From assembly GCA_036674765.1 (NCBI GenBank), contig JARVKI010000089.1, positions 117,366 to 181,365 on the forward strand: 64,000 bases of DNA. The letters run 5' to 3'. Positions 24,162 through 35,971 of the stretch are shown here, piece by piece. The notes beneath the pieces were generated by a model. It was not told the DNA's origin. It saw nothing but the letters and a program-made list of their open reading frames with translations, and did not search any database. The position numbers were made by a program, and so were the translations under genes. Source of the DNA: Seiridium cupressi. Lineage: Eukaryota > Ascomycota > Sordariomycetes > Amphisphaeriales > Sporocadaceae. The stretch's first letter is position 1; every line of letters begins with the position of its first letter.

Positions 24162-27100
24162 ATACCATCATGTAGCATTGATCCCATGCCAATCATCTGC
24201 AATTTTTTGAGTTTCCAATAGTGACTAAACCTAGGCTTGTTCCGTCTACTTATGGGTAGCCCTACTCAGTCTTACTATCAATACTTCAGCGGGGTCGATT
24301 GTATTTTTAAGGTAACATCTTCCAGATATGCGCAACTTCAAACCCTTTGGGGCTTTGATCCAGTTCTGGGGGGATGCCTCAAATGGAAGCTCTCACAGAA
24401 GGATGCCACACTGGCGCAAAAGCCAAGGTTGGAAAGGCATCTTCAATTAGATCCAAGCATTGCGGAGGCTAAGATACTACCTCATATCACCAGAGGTCTA
24501 TTCAGTCGTATATGCTTCAGGCTTTCTATGCTCTGATTTCAGCACCCCTTTCCGGAGCTCTCGATCCACCTGGCCCACCCTTTACGCAGACTAGCTGCGC
24601 CAAAAGCGGCCTTGAAAACGGGGCACGAGAGAAATTGTCCGACAATGTCTGGTTTTAGCTGCATTTCGTATGCCTGGAAGCAGAGGTAATGCTGATATTG
24701 AAAGATATCAATGCCGAGTTCAACCCTAGTGCGCCTTGCTTCCCTGATTTCGTTCCATATATCACCAAGACTGAATGCACTCAACCGAAAGACTACTCTA
24801 AATGCGTAGAGTACATGCTGGTGCCGCTTCTGTTCCAGTAAATGTATCGCCTTGGGGGTTCGTACCTCGTGGCTCCTGCAGGACATTGATGATAAGGAAG
24901 GAAGAACCACTGGCTGTTAGTTGAGGTGTTGATGACCGTTGTACCAAAATGACGTATTAGGTTGGTAGTGATGTTTTTGTTCAGACAGTTATCAGTTCCA
25001 ATAACCTCCCACCACTGTCCTTCCTAGCCAACTCGATCTCATCTCGCAGAAAAGGTTCTGCAACGAGGCAGGGGCGACAATGGCCCATGCTTTTCACCGC
25101 TCCTCGTATACACCGATCGGTAGTGTACCCATTGGCCCTGTTGCATACCTCAAGGCCGATCTTGTTGTTATATAGCTCTTCAAGACGGCCAGCATATACC
25201 GCATATCACCCGGTGGTTTCTACTCTTAGTGACTTCAGGCCAACTGAACCCAGTCGAACTTCTGATGGTACAGAGCTAGCTACCTCCCAGAGCTTCAGTT
25301 CGGATCTATATCGTGTCCCCCGCCAGAGCGGTCGTTCATAGGCTGCCATCCATCTTCCGTATCGACGGATATGGGTACACGTGTGGGGAGGACTGGTTTG
25401 TCGGCACGTGGAGGGAGAACAGAGGTTCGAGGTGCCGTCATCGGCGTTGTGGTAAGAGGAGCCAGTGGATTCAGTGTTTCAGTTCAAAGCTGGCTGGTGC
25501 GCACAACGCGTCGGGTTCCATTGTTTTTCGGTGTTGAAATGGCAAGTTGGGTGACAGAGAAAACTTGTCGAAATGCTTTTGTGCTTCAAGGAATACGTAT
25601 ACCTTTCTTCAAGTATGATTTGGAACATGCGTGGAGTTCACAGGTCAGCTGAGAGAACATGTTAAATTGAGAGAAATCTCCGGAAGTGAAATGAAAAATT
25701 ACCAAGGTTTCCTCACATAAACATGGCAGCCACCTGACTGAGTCCCATTCCCCGGAAGACATGCTTGCACTCTTCCAGCTGAATGATGAGTGTAGTGAGG
25801 TAAGAGAGGACTTGAACCGCATGTCAACAATTCCTCGGAATGCGTGGCGCGTACATACACCTTGAGCGAGCTAGCACAGCCCGAATATGGTACCACCATC
25901 TGACTAATAATTGGTGAGGTAGGGTAGGGAAGGGGGAATTCCTAGTTTTCCAAGGCATGACCCAAAGGCGCACTGGGGGTTCCTCGAAAGCTTCGACAAC
26001 TTGCTGCTTGGAGTAATCTGCCTTGCGCATGGATTATTTTCGGTGAGCGGACGACAAGGTGCACTGACCACGAAGATGAGATTGAATCTCGAATGCCATT
26101 GGCCCCTTTGCCCAGTCGCCCCACCTTTAGGTCACCACAAACTGGTTTAACTGGCTCAACCAGGATCTCATTGTACATGAGTTTCTGCAGTTGGCTGCGC
26201 ATCGCAGTTTGTATGGGTGCCGGAGACGCGAGACGGAAAGGATTTTCTCATGTGCAGGTCAGGGGCGGCCAGCTGAAAACCCGAATTTTTCATGACCTGG
26301 TCTGGTTTGCCTCTGATCCTACCGGCACTCGTCTCCCACAACTCATATTCACTTAAAACGTTCCTAGTCATTCTCCATGCACACACACTGCGGGCCGACG
26401 CGGACTTGGTATCCATTTGTTTCGCACTTGGTCGTCTCGGAAGGGTCTGCTATCCTTCCTCGGTGGAAAATCAAGGTTCGGCTCCTGTTCTGCTTCCTGG
26501 GGTCTAATGTAAATTTCTGACACGCATCCTGGTTCCCACCCAGCCCGCCCGCGACGCTCAGTCCCTGGCACTCACTTCCGCATTTTTTTCAATCCCGTCG
26601 ACCAGTAGTCTTCTGATTTTTGAAGCGCTATCATAGAATTTCCCAGGTATGCGACCATGAGCACGTTCTGTAGACTAATCTCCAGTCGACATCATAAACT
26701 CGAGCAATAGCGCAGTTTCTGTAGCAGCCCGAGGTCCAAGGTAACTAATAATGTTGAGAGACCTTCTGCGCATAAAAAGTGATATTCGGCAGAGTGGATG
26801 AGATCTACCATGATTCTAGACGTTCTTGGCCAATACTTACATACCTCAGTCACAAATATGTTCGTCTAGAAGGAAGCTGCCGGATGAGGCGCCCAAGAGT
26901 TTATCGCCTATCCCAATCTGAAGATCCATACTGCATTCCTACCCATGCTCTGCATTTCTGAGGCATCGTTCCATTCTGAGCCTCTGCCCTTCCATATTCT
27001 CAGCTTGTTAAGACTCATGTGCGTGTTTTATTCCTTCTGCCTAGCTCGTTAAATAGACCACATAGCGGTACCTCAATCGCCGTACGGGGTAACCTCTACG

Positions 27101-28800
27101 AGCTGCCAGGCTTTTAAGCTCTAACCGCTCCGCCACGCCGAGTTCAAACACAGTTGTATTAAGAAACGCGCCGTTTGGTGCTAGTTGAAATATCTGGTCT
27201 GGGGGATCAAACTGGGCCACGGAAGTACGCCAGCTACGTGAGATTCTCCAGCGATCGATCGGCGATGGAATCCGGCTTCGGTCGGCACCAATGGCCTGGA
27301 AATTCTATCTCATCACGGAAACGGTTTGGCCACAGAAAAAAGCAATGCTGAAGAGACATTCAGCGAAGCAGAACTTGGGGGAACGGTCTAGACTGCATAT
27401 GCCTAGAGTCTCGGAGAAGACGACGGTACACACCCTGGGGCCAAGCTGAAGGGTGCTGACGAGACTTTACATCAGCTCTCACTTGTAAACCAGCCCTTTA
27501 AAGTTGCAGCAGATAATTGGGAAAGAAATGATTCGTTCTGCTACATCATCCCCTGCCGAGTGGTCTGACTGGACGAGCCTGGGATTTTCCTTAGCCCAGG
27601 ATCATCTGCGCAGAACCCTACAGTGAGATGGTCACAGAAAAGAAATCTTCGACCATTTCTGTCAGCAACTAGATTGGGATCGGGTTATTGCCGCCGGCAG
27701 ACTGATGTGCACCCGCCGATTGGCCTCGACATAAGCATCGTCACTATCTTTCGAGGGGTGCGACGTGTAGTAGTGGCCAGAAGTCGGCGAAGGCCGGGCA
27801 TTGTATGCTTTTCTCGAGCTCAACCCCCAGTGAATGCGTAGCTTTACAGCTATCTCTCATATTTCCGTGGCTGGGATCGACAATAATTGGGTAACATTGA
27901 GTGACTGGTTGAAACAAGATGGAGTGCACACGGACCACAGCTGACTCTGATGACTCAGGGTAATCTGCGGCATTGCAAAATTGCGAATCGGAAGCGATAG
28001 GTGTTTCTCGCTTAACACATTTTGACCATCTTTGGTGTTTGGAAACAAAGGTAGCACTCTGCTAATGAGTGGTCTTCAGCAAGCCGATCCTCCCGCTTTC
28101 TCCAACCCCCTTAGTGCGAAGCAGATTTCGATGACACTTGCGCAAGAGAACTGTAATTTCTTTCAATTTGGTTGGAAGTGGAATAACCAGGTCTGAACCT
28201 TCAGGGACGCGTAAATCGGGCTCGGCGAGCTCTCAAACGACATGCTAGCCAATCGCCATACACCGTACCAAACTGTCGGGCGGCCTTTGAAGCGACCGAA
28301 GTCCTACGATTTGGGAGCCACTTGTGGTGAGCGGGAAGACCGAGAGGAAGGAAGGAAGGGTCAATTTTATCGCTTACGAGATTGACGCGCCGGGAGGAAA
28401 TTTCCGGTCCCCCAAAATTAAGTTGCTGTTTCTTGCTTTAAAGCAACCTTCCTATCCAGGAAATGTGACCTGATTATGCAAAATCTTTTCTTTTTATCCT
28501 TAACTTCTGACCCCTTTCCTAACGGAAGTGATTCGTATAATCTTTTGTTTTCATTTTTCTCCCAGACACTAGTATCAATCCAGCCAAAGACGGCATTCTC
28601 AATGCTTCACACTCCACGATGGAGATCGGCAGTTCTGCCGACCCTTGCTGCCGCAAAGCAGCAAGTTCTTGTGGGTTTGGAGGTGAGCGAAGTATATTAT
28701 ACTCCTTCCCGACTGAATTGAACTCTTCTACCTTCATGTTGAAGGCAAAGAACCTGTTGTACGGGTTCAGAAAATACTCCATCGAAGATCAAGATCGGAG
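24162..28800. other. Gene desert, 4.6 kb
   Basis: The largest gap. Several 60-120 codon frames occur on both strands but none shows a family motif or convincing splice signals. The best is a minus-strand frame 24539-24910 (FRLSAFSLGDIWNEIREARR), which I could not place. A tRNA A-box-like string lies at 27122-27135 (-). A GGAA repeat lies near 28347-28358. It may be a decayed accessory region. Confidence 0.4.
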
Positions 28801-30595
28801 ATGGACTATCTTCAAGATAAAAGCTGGCAACAAAAGCTAATCATCGAGTCGGGTCACAGAACTCGCTCAGGATTTTTCCAGAGATACACATCCTTCTGCC
28901 ACCAATTCGATACCGACTTCGAGCAGTGGATCGTCCAATACGATACAGAACAAGCTAAAGATGCCGAAAATTTGCGCAGCCAGCTTCGGGATATAGGCCT
29001 TCCCAGTGTCGAAGTGGAAAATGCAATTGAGGAGTTCTTAGCAATTCGCCCAAGGTGCACTTCTACTTCCATAAGCCTGTCGAACGTTTCCACTCTCAGT
29101 CGAGATCCCTTGGTTTTTCAAAAAGATCACCATCAGGAGTCATTGGTCTGTGGGTTTACGGGCACCCTTGATCCATCAGCGACATCATTGCCCGTTTCAC
29201 CGACGTCTGGGGCACCTATGTCATTACAGGGTGAAGTGGAGCGCGAATACTCCTCATGCATGGCCAGTAACACCACCACCAAGGGCCATCAGGATCACAC
29301 CAATTCTGAGATAACTGTCAAGTCAAATACAGGATCTCAAGGAGCCACCAGCTCGAAGGGTCCACCCGTATTGACCACAGGAGAACAAACACCTCTGAAC
29401 GAGCGAGTACCGAGCGCGGACAGACCTTTGACGGCAATCCGGTATAGAAGCGAGCGGGTCATTGACAATAACAACCTTTCTCATGAGGAGTACCCCTTTT
29501 GCAACCAGGAGTTTCCGGGTGACGTATTCATTCTGAGATGTCCGACCAAGGATTGCGGCCATCCGATCTACGAACATCCTTTTAAATATGATCGAGCAAC
29601 GAAACATTTTGTCAGGTTTCATCTTGATATATTCGATGGAGCGTCTCCTACGTCTCGGGTCATATTTGACAAATACGCACTGAGAGGTAATTCAACATTC
29701 AAAAGTGCTTTGGGTGGGATACTAAGAATTGATATATTTAGTGATCGGACTTAGTCCGACCAAAACCAAGGAATACACGAGGGATCCAAAACGTATCTGC
29801 GATCTTAGTAAGAGTCCGTCATCCCTAGCACCCAGTTCTCGAAGTGTCATTGAGCTCACCATGCGCTCAGGTCCTCGGAAGAAATCCACCCGTCAGCTGC
29901 AAAGGTCCTACACTATGCGGAAGCCAATCAGTCGAACCGGCCAGGAGGACGAGTCACATCTCACTTCAGGACTGGAGTCGCCCATCCTAACAACGACCGA
30001 GATAGAAGGCGGCGATGCTGATACCGATACTTTCTTCCGAAACGGCACCCGGAATGCCGCAGCGATCGAGCCACGTCACCTTCGGCAAGCTGAGTACGAC
30101 TCTGATTCTGAAGGTTCTGATCATAGCAGCCAAAGGGAATCCTTATACGAGAATGACCTTGACGACGAGTATCGGGTGGACAATCTTGACAATACAACAC
30201 ACCCTGGGCAACTCCCCGTGGCCGCAGAGGCTTCTGCTAGTCGCTTGTCGGGTCTCCGCTCCCACAGCTCTGTACCACAGAAGCGAGAGAGAACGCTTTC
30301 ATCCGATGAAGGCAGAAGTTTGATATCAACGTTGAAGTATACGAGTCGTCAGGCCAGTGCGATACGATCACTGATGGATTCGACCCCGATGATTACCAAC
30401 CAAGCTGGTTCAGAGATCAATAAGCTTCCAGTGCAAGCTATACATGCGCCGGAAGGTCGTGACCATGGCTCAGCAAGCACAGGCGCGATTGCAGGGTACG
30501 TGGTTCTGTATACAACTGACTAGTCTCAGACGCTAACAATTGTGTGTAGGACCAAATTTACCGATCCTATCCCTCGACGATTTGCAGCAGCATAA
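28801..30595 (+). CDS. Protein of unknown function, 561 aa, Cys/His motif
   Basis: Exons 28801-29686, 29742-30495 and 30550-30595 join in frame; introns of 55 and 54 nt have GGATACTAAG and CGCTAACAA branch sites, and the last exon adds only 15 codons (TKFTDPIPRRFAAA). Residues 1-80 are helical and charged (FDTDFEQWIVQYDTEQAKDA). The middle is Ser/Thr-rich. Around residues 230-270 lies CPTKDCGHPIYEHPFKYDR followed by HFVRFH, a Cys-Cys-His-His spacing that could bind zinc. The C-terminal half is acidic and polar with basic patches, as in nuclear regulatory proteins. No signal peptide or TM helix. A different frame from ATG 28619 leads into the start and may mark a missed upstream exon. Family not recognised. 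Confidence 0.65.
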
Positions 30596-31433
30596 TAACC
30601 GGGCCGAATCGCGGCCGATTTGGAAGCCATTAGGAGCGGCTAGAAACAGCGATGGAGACTGCAGGATGCTACCGCATTGCTTTCTATTCACATGTCTTGG
30701 TTCATGACTTCTGCACGATTATAGTTATTGTGTCTTTATAGGCCTTCAGATCCAGTACAAGGGGAGATCTGTGATAGTAAATGGACCACTGTCCTCGAGC
30801 AGCTGGTTTCGCCAAAATCCCTTCCTCCAAATTCGCGATTGAGCTTCTGCTTACGTAATTTGCGGCACAGTTAGGCATCCGTGTGCGCCTCAGCGTGTTT
30901 TTCAGCGTCTAGATGAACTGACAGCTCTCTCTGACAGCAAGTCGCACTCACTTATGATGCATACTTTTTCTATCTCCATCCCTGGGCTCGGCTTTTGGCG
31001 CCGGCGGAGTCGTTCCATTGGCGACGCCCGGCGCTATATTCCATAGCGTAGCATGAGTATGTTAAATGATTGTAGCAGCTACTCCGTAGTAACCATGGAG
31101 GCCTTTCACAGCCACACTCCTCTTGGCGAGTGGCTGCTGCGTTTCGGCGATTAGACGGGGGTATCCCGCCCTCAGCCCCCATTAGCCGTAGCACCATACG
31201 ACGTCTGCAGGTCTCGTGTGGCTGGACAACTCAGCCTCGCCCATCTGAACAGGATCCTCGCCCCTGCACAAAGAGGTAGCGAGCTATATATAAGCTTACT
31301 CGGCGAGCTTGTTTCCCCAGGTTATCTTCTCTCCCCACATCGACATCGCAGGCACATCGGACAACAATAAGCTAGCGGTAATATTAGTAATTTTCTGTTC
31401 CGTAATACCAGGCCAGTCTCCACCTTCGACATC
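30596..31433. other. Intergenic and 5' region of next gene
   Basis: 838 bp between two plus-strand genes. It includes a good TATA box near 31284; otherwise nothing seen. Confidence 0.45.
31284..31295 (+). promoter_or_regulatory. TATA box
   Basis: CTATATATAAGC lies 139-150 bp before the ATG at 31434, and a CT-rich stretch follows at 31310-31340, as usual near fungal transcription starts. Confidence 0.5.
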
Positions 31434-32429
31434 ATGCCTACTTCAACGCTCTCAGGATGGGCATTTCACAACTATGGCCCACTCACGACGACATATACGG
31501 CCCCAGCGTCTTGCTTCACTGAGCCAACCAACATCGAGCTTGGTAGAAGTATCAAGGGCTCAGATAATTCGTCCACCCTAGCGATCTTCGGTGGCACGTG
31601 TGCGGCTCCGTCGTCGACGGGGGTGTCGATAGGCGACTGTCTGCCGTCCGGCTCGGAATACGATAAGGCATATGCGGCCCTTGATACAAACAACCCAGCC
31701 GCTGGTTTCACGATTGATTACTACTCGCCAGGTCTCTTTTGCCCCTCTGGGTATGAGACAGTCGGCGTCGCGTCAAAGACAGGTGGTGGCTCCATCACCA
31801 GCTCCGGATCTGCATTCGTGCTACCATCAGCAGTGACTATCAGAGCTAGCGGCGCGTATAACTTAGGGCGTAACCCTGCTCCAAATGTTCTACTGCAGGG
31901 TTTGAATGACGGCGAGACTGCTGTAATCTGCTGCCCAAGGTGAGCGCCCTGAAACCCTTGGCCTCGAATAGGCCAGACCAGGTTCCACCTCCATATTCAC
32001 CTCACAGGCGCTAATGACTCACTCAGTTCATACACCGTATCAATTGCGGGATACTGTTGGTCTCCGTTGCCATCATATCCCGTTCCCACTGAGGCCTGTG
32101 CGCGAGAGATACCACCTGAGGATGTTGATTACACGACTGAAGTTCTGAGCATCTTCGGTACGACGATCACGGCGAATGTGATCACATATGTCTCCACCAG
32201 CCCCATAACAGAGACTCACACCGAAATCTTTTCAACGTCTGAAGATTGGACAGCTGTGACATTTGCACCCTTTGTGACGCTCATACACAACGGGGCTGAT
32301 GCCAGCCAGGCAACTACGTCGAGCGCGGCCAGCCCGGGGAGAGCTGGAGGCGCAAGTGGTGCTGGGGCTGTGTTCTCTTTATGGGCTGCAAGTCTAGCTG
32401 CGGGAATACTGTACGCAGCTTTCTTGTAG
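31434..32429 (+). CDS. Cell-surface-type protein, C-terminal hydrophobic anchor
   Basis: Exons 31434-31939 and 32027-32429 join in phase 2 (GTGAGC donor, ACTCAG acceptor) for 302 aa. Residues 1-210 carry paired cysteines (CFTEPTN, GTCAAPSS, CLPSGSEY, LFCPSGYET, ICCPSS, CWSPLPSYP, ACAREI) in a Thr/Ser-rich context, as in extracellular domains. The last ~30 residues are small and hydrophobic (GAGAVFSLWAASLAAGILYAAFL) and run to the end, so a GPI-anchor signal or a tail anchor is likely. A typical N-terminal signal peptide is not seen; an unrecognised first exon may supply it. A TATA box sits upstream. I know similar fungal hypothetical proteins but no function. Confidence 0.7.
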
Positions 32430-34377
32430 CTGGAACAGCCTGGCAATTGGTACTTGCTTAAATTCATCCATCGCAAATACATCACCTCCTAGACCATAGT
32501 GGGCGTTCCTTTTCTGCACACGAACAACCGCCCAATCTTGGTTGGTCTGGTTGTTTTACCGTATCATATGAGTAAAATTTGATTTGATAACCGAAAACGG
32601 TCACGTTCGAGTTACACGCATTTTACTGCAAGTTCTTACCTGAAAGCAAGTATCACGATATGGACTCCATATGAATGTTTGATTGTGGAAGATCACACAT
32701 CTCACGAATTACGAATAACTGTACCTGATTACAGCATATAATTATGTATCTTTAGAGGATTCAGGAATCAATTACTGTATGAATCTACTCTTAGTGACGT
32801 TTCTCGATAAATGTGATCCGTGATTTAACAGATCAACCCGTTGTGCTAATTTCTATCTCTTATACCGCGTCGGGCCGGGGCCAAAATTGCATAACGATCA
32901 GAGGTTCTCGCCTTGTTAAGCTGATCCCCAGCGCCGCTTAATTCTCTCGAAAGCTTAAATGGTGCATACATTAAGTCTAGCATCAGCTACCACATTGCCA
33001 AGATTAACTTTAATGTCCACGAACGGAAATGGAAGGAAGGCTATTATAATAACTCGATTTATTGTATCCTTCAAGCCTTGTTCCTTATGCGCTTAGCCTT
33101 CCGACTTCATTTCCTTCAATGCTGGTTGCCTGTCATGCAAGGGAAGGCTGGTGACATGGCCTTGCAGAATTGAGTGATGAGCTGCCTCATTGTGATCAGA
33201 AGGTTTGTAGCGTGGGCACTAGTTGGTCGTTGATTTTAGCACGTACGACTGTAAAGAAGCCATGACCATTTGTAAAGCGACATTCTATTTTCGGAGCAGA
33301 AATATACAAGTCGGACTGGTCCCTCTCCTCTCGAGTCCTTCTCACCTTCTTTTCTCCCTCCTCTTGACCTCCGGTAGCAATCAATCACCGGAGTGAACAC
33401 ATCGCAATCTGCCCCAATTCCATGTATATCCTCGACAACACAGGAAACATCATTTCTGCCAAAAAATACTGTATTTACCAAATTGACAGAACGTGTGGAG
33501 AAAATTCGCGCTATGTTCGAGAACAAAGACATCGATTAAAAGCATCATACTTATGTGCACGAATCTCATGGTCAAGGCAACACCGGCTAGATTGTTACTT
33601 TTGCCCTAGTGTCTATCACGGATCAAAAAGTCAATCAGGCCGTGCTTGATGGTACTCCATATGTTGTGTAAATTACGAAAGCTGGGGAGCTCAAATTAGC
33701 TGTGCATACAGCGCCTGCATGTACAAAGCCTGTCACCTAGTTAGACTAGCACCAAGAATGATTTTTGGCGACGATAAGTGGGTCACCGAGCCGTTGAATT
33801 TTGATAAGACCTATTTTTCATACCTGGTTAATCGTACGCTTAACTTCACAGCTGTCATTCAGTTGACACATGGTCAACGAGCTTGCAACAGCTGCGCTGC
33901 AGGCGGCCACAGCTGGCGTCGAACAACATCATCTTGGTGACATAGCACCCGGCGAGTCGATGTTCTTTCTATCTAATTCAACTTTTTTACCATTTTGTTG
34001 CTGTAAACCATACAGTTGAAACCTCATATTTTGTCAAGAAAGATGTGTTGATGACTATCCCATCTCAATACCCCGCCTTTCTATCAACGCAATCTCACCA
34101 TAGTCCCACTCGTAGTGCCTTTTGTGTGTCAGTCAGCCTCCTACTGCCTCTGAAGATGAAGTAAACTTTGTCGTGTCATTTGCTACTTATCTCCTCCCTT
34201 CTGTTGTTATTCACGCTTTCCCCCCCTGGTCTCATCTATTCGCAATGGCCTATTCATCAACAAGTTTTACTACCATGTTACGAACGGATAGAACCCCCTT
34301 GCATGACAAAGACGGCATGACGGCGCCTAAGTACGACGGGACCCACAAGACCCCATTGGAGCCTAGGTCACGTGATA
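32430..34377. other. Gene-poor stretch
   Basis: 1.95 kb with only short, motif-free frames and AT-rich patches. Confidence 0.45.
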
Positions 34378-34744
34378 TGTAGCAGCTGGCGGACAGCTGG
34401 CAACGGGATCATGGTCTTGGCAATGATCCAGGACTACGGATCATAGGGATCACTGTAATCCTGGGGATCCAGGAGAAGGGATCATACTTGGCAGCATAAT
34501 CCAACCAATATCAGTAAGGGAATGAATGGATATATATACAAAGGACATCTCCTACATAGACAGTCATTACCTTAGTGATCAATCTAAGCATCTATCTACC
34601 TATAGGTGAGGCCTATCAAGCCTTTACGATTATATTGTAATTCAAGCCTCAGTACTTCCTATACTCATTACGTAGCCTGTTAGCATAAACCCAACACCAG
34701 TGTATTATCCTAAGGTTTATCCTGACGATAGTATATTCGTTACA
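34378..34744 (+). mobile_element. LTR-like remnant
   Basis: A ~367-bp stretch starts TGTAGCAGCTGG and ends TTCGTTACA. It has several GGATCA/GATCC units (34405-34480), a TATA box (ATATATATAC near 34530) and a downstream region like an R-U5. This is the look of a fungal copia-type long terminal repeat. I saw no second copy and no matching target-site duplication (TGATA before, TACCA after), so ends are approximate. The short frame at 34848 (MSQVSLNTTPEKLVQ) could be the start of a lost gag. Confidence 0.4.
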
Positions 34745-35971
34745 TACCACTCGTCCAGCTGAGAGCGTCGGCGGTCCTTCTCACACCGTTCAGGCTCCCA
34801 CTAGCACCCTTATTCGCCAGAAACATCCCAAGAATAACAGCTTCAAGATGAGTCAGGTCTCATTAAATACCACCCCGGAGAAATTAGTCCAGTCCAGCCT
34901 CAATGAGACCCGCCTTGATGGAACCTTCGCAGCCAGTTTTACATCGTTCATTCTCGACGAACAGGTATGCTCACATGATTTTCATTGTTATCTCATTCTC
35001 TGTTCCTCATTGGCAGCACTATTAGTCTCCACGTTCTCGATAGCAATCGATATGTTTACCATTGTATTTCCATGGCTTTCGCGTCCTTTTGCTCCAACAT
35101 AACGTTACTGCAATTTCCATCTCCGTAAACTCTTGTCCTGCATTTATAATACGAAGATCAACGAGAGACAAGATAGCTCTTGACACTTTACTTATATAGA
35201 CGCCGCATTCACTCTCTAATAAAATGATATATGATGGCTTATGTACAAGTTTACCAGCTAACACCTTTGTGCAACAGGACAGCCACTCCGAGATAGTTTA
35301 TTCCCCAACCGACGTACTCTATGGTGTTGGAGCTCAATTCGATACGAGTCAGGGTGGTTCTTCTATCGTTTTAAGTGACGCTACGAAGGGCATGGATCAC
35401 ACCGCCTAGAAAGACATCAAGGTGCTATTAGTAGAAGACAGCTCGGATAATATATCTTGATAAGAACTCGATCATATACATGTTTCAAAAAACAGGAAGG
35501 AGAGACAGTGAATCAAGGGTTGCGCTGTGAGGAGGAGAACCAGAGATACATGCGAGTTGAAGCCCTATATTTTATTAATTTGATCAGATACATCTAAGCT
35601 TTTGTGTATTCTCTAGTCGATTCAGTAATTAAGTTTCGATTATTTTTCGCTAGGTCTATATTTAGTCAATATTATTTTGGCTTGTAGATTAACCGCACGG
35701 GAGAATTTCTCAGAGAAGTCCATTTTACCATACTCTTGCAAGTCTTGGCCACTCTCTCAGAGGCTACCAGGGCCGTGCTACTGAGGCGGCCTTGGAGAAG
35801 ATGCGCCGAATTGTTATTGAATATGAGGTATTGGCAGATCTTCTGTGAAACTGTCGATATGTCTGGAAGTATACGCCGGAGGAAGAAAAGAAGGAAGCTT
35901 GATTTCCAGACAGTCCCATAGGTAGACTCTATAGAAGTACTGAAGAAGACTCCACACTGAGGGAATTGCCA
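34745..35971. other. Short frames after the LTR-like remnant
   Basis: ATG 34848 opens about 40 plausible residues ending DEQ at a GTATGC donor. A second short frame, 35278-35409 (SHSEIVYSPTDVLYGVGAQF), follows a CAACAG acceptor. They could be two exons of a small gene or pieces of an element, but the ~300-nt gap is long for an intron here. No further gene to 35971. Confidence 0.3.

Noticed and set aside
24539..24910. Minus-strand frame of 123 codons
   Set aside because: Protein-like in places but no family, no good start and no partner exons; mentioned only in the gap entry.
33196..33649. Overlapping short frames on both strands
   Set aside because: Short, motif-free and mutually overlapping; no splice or promoter support.
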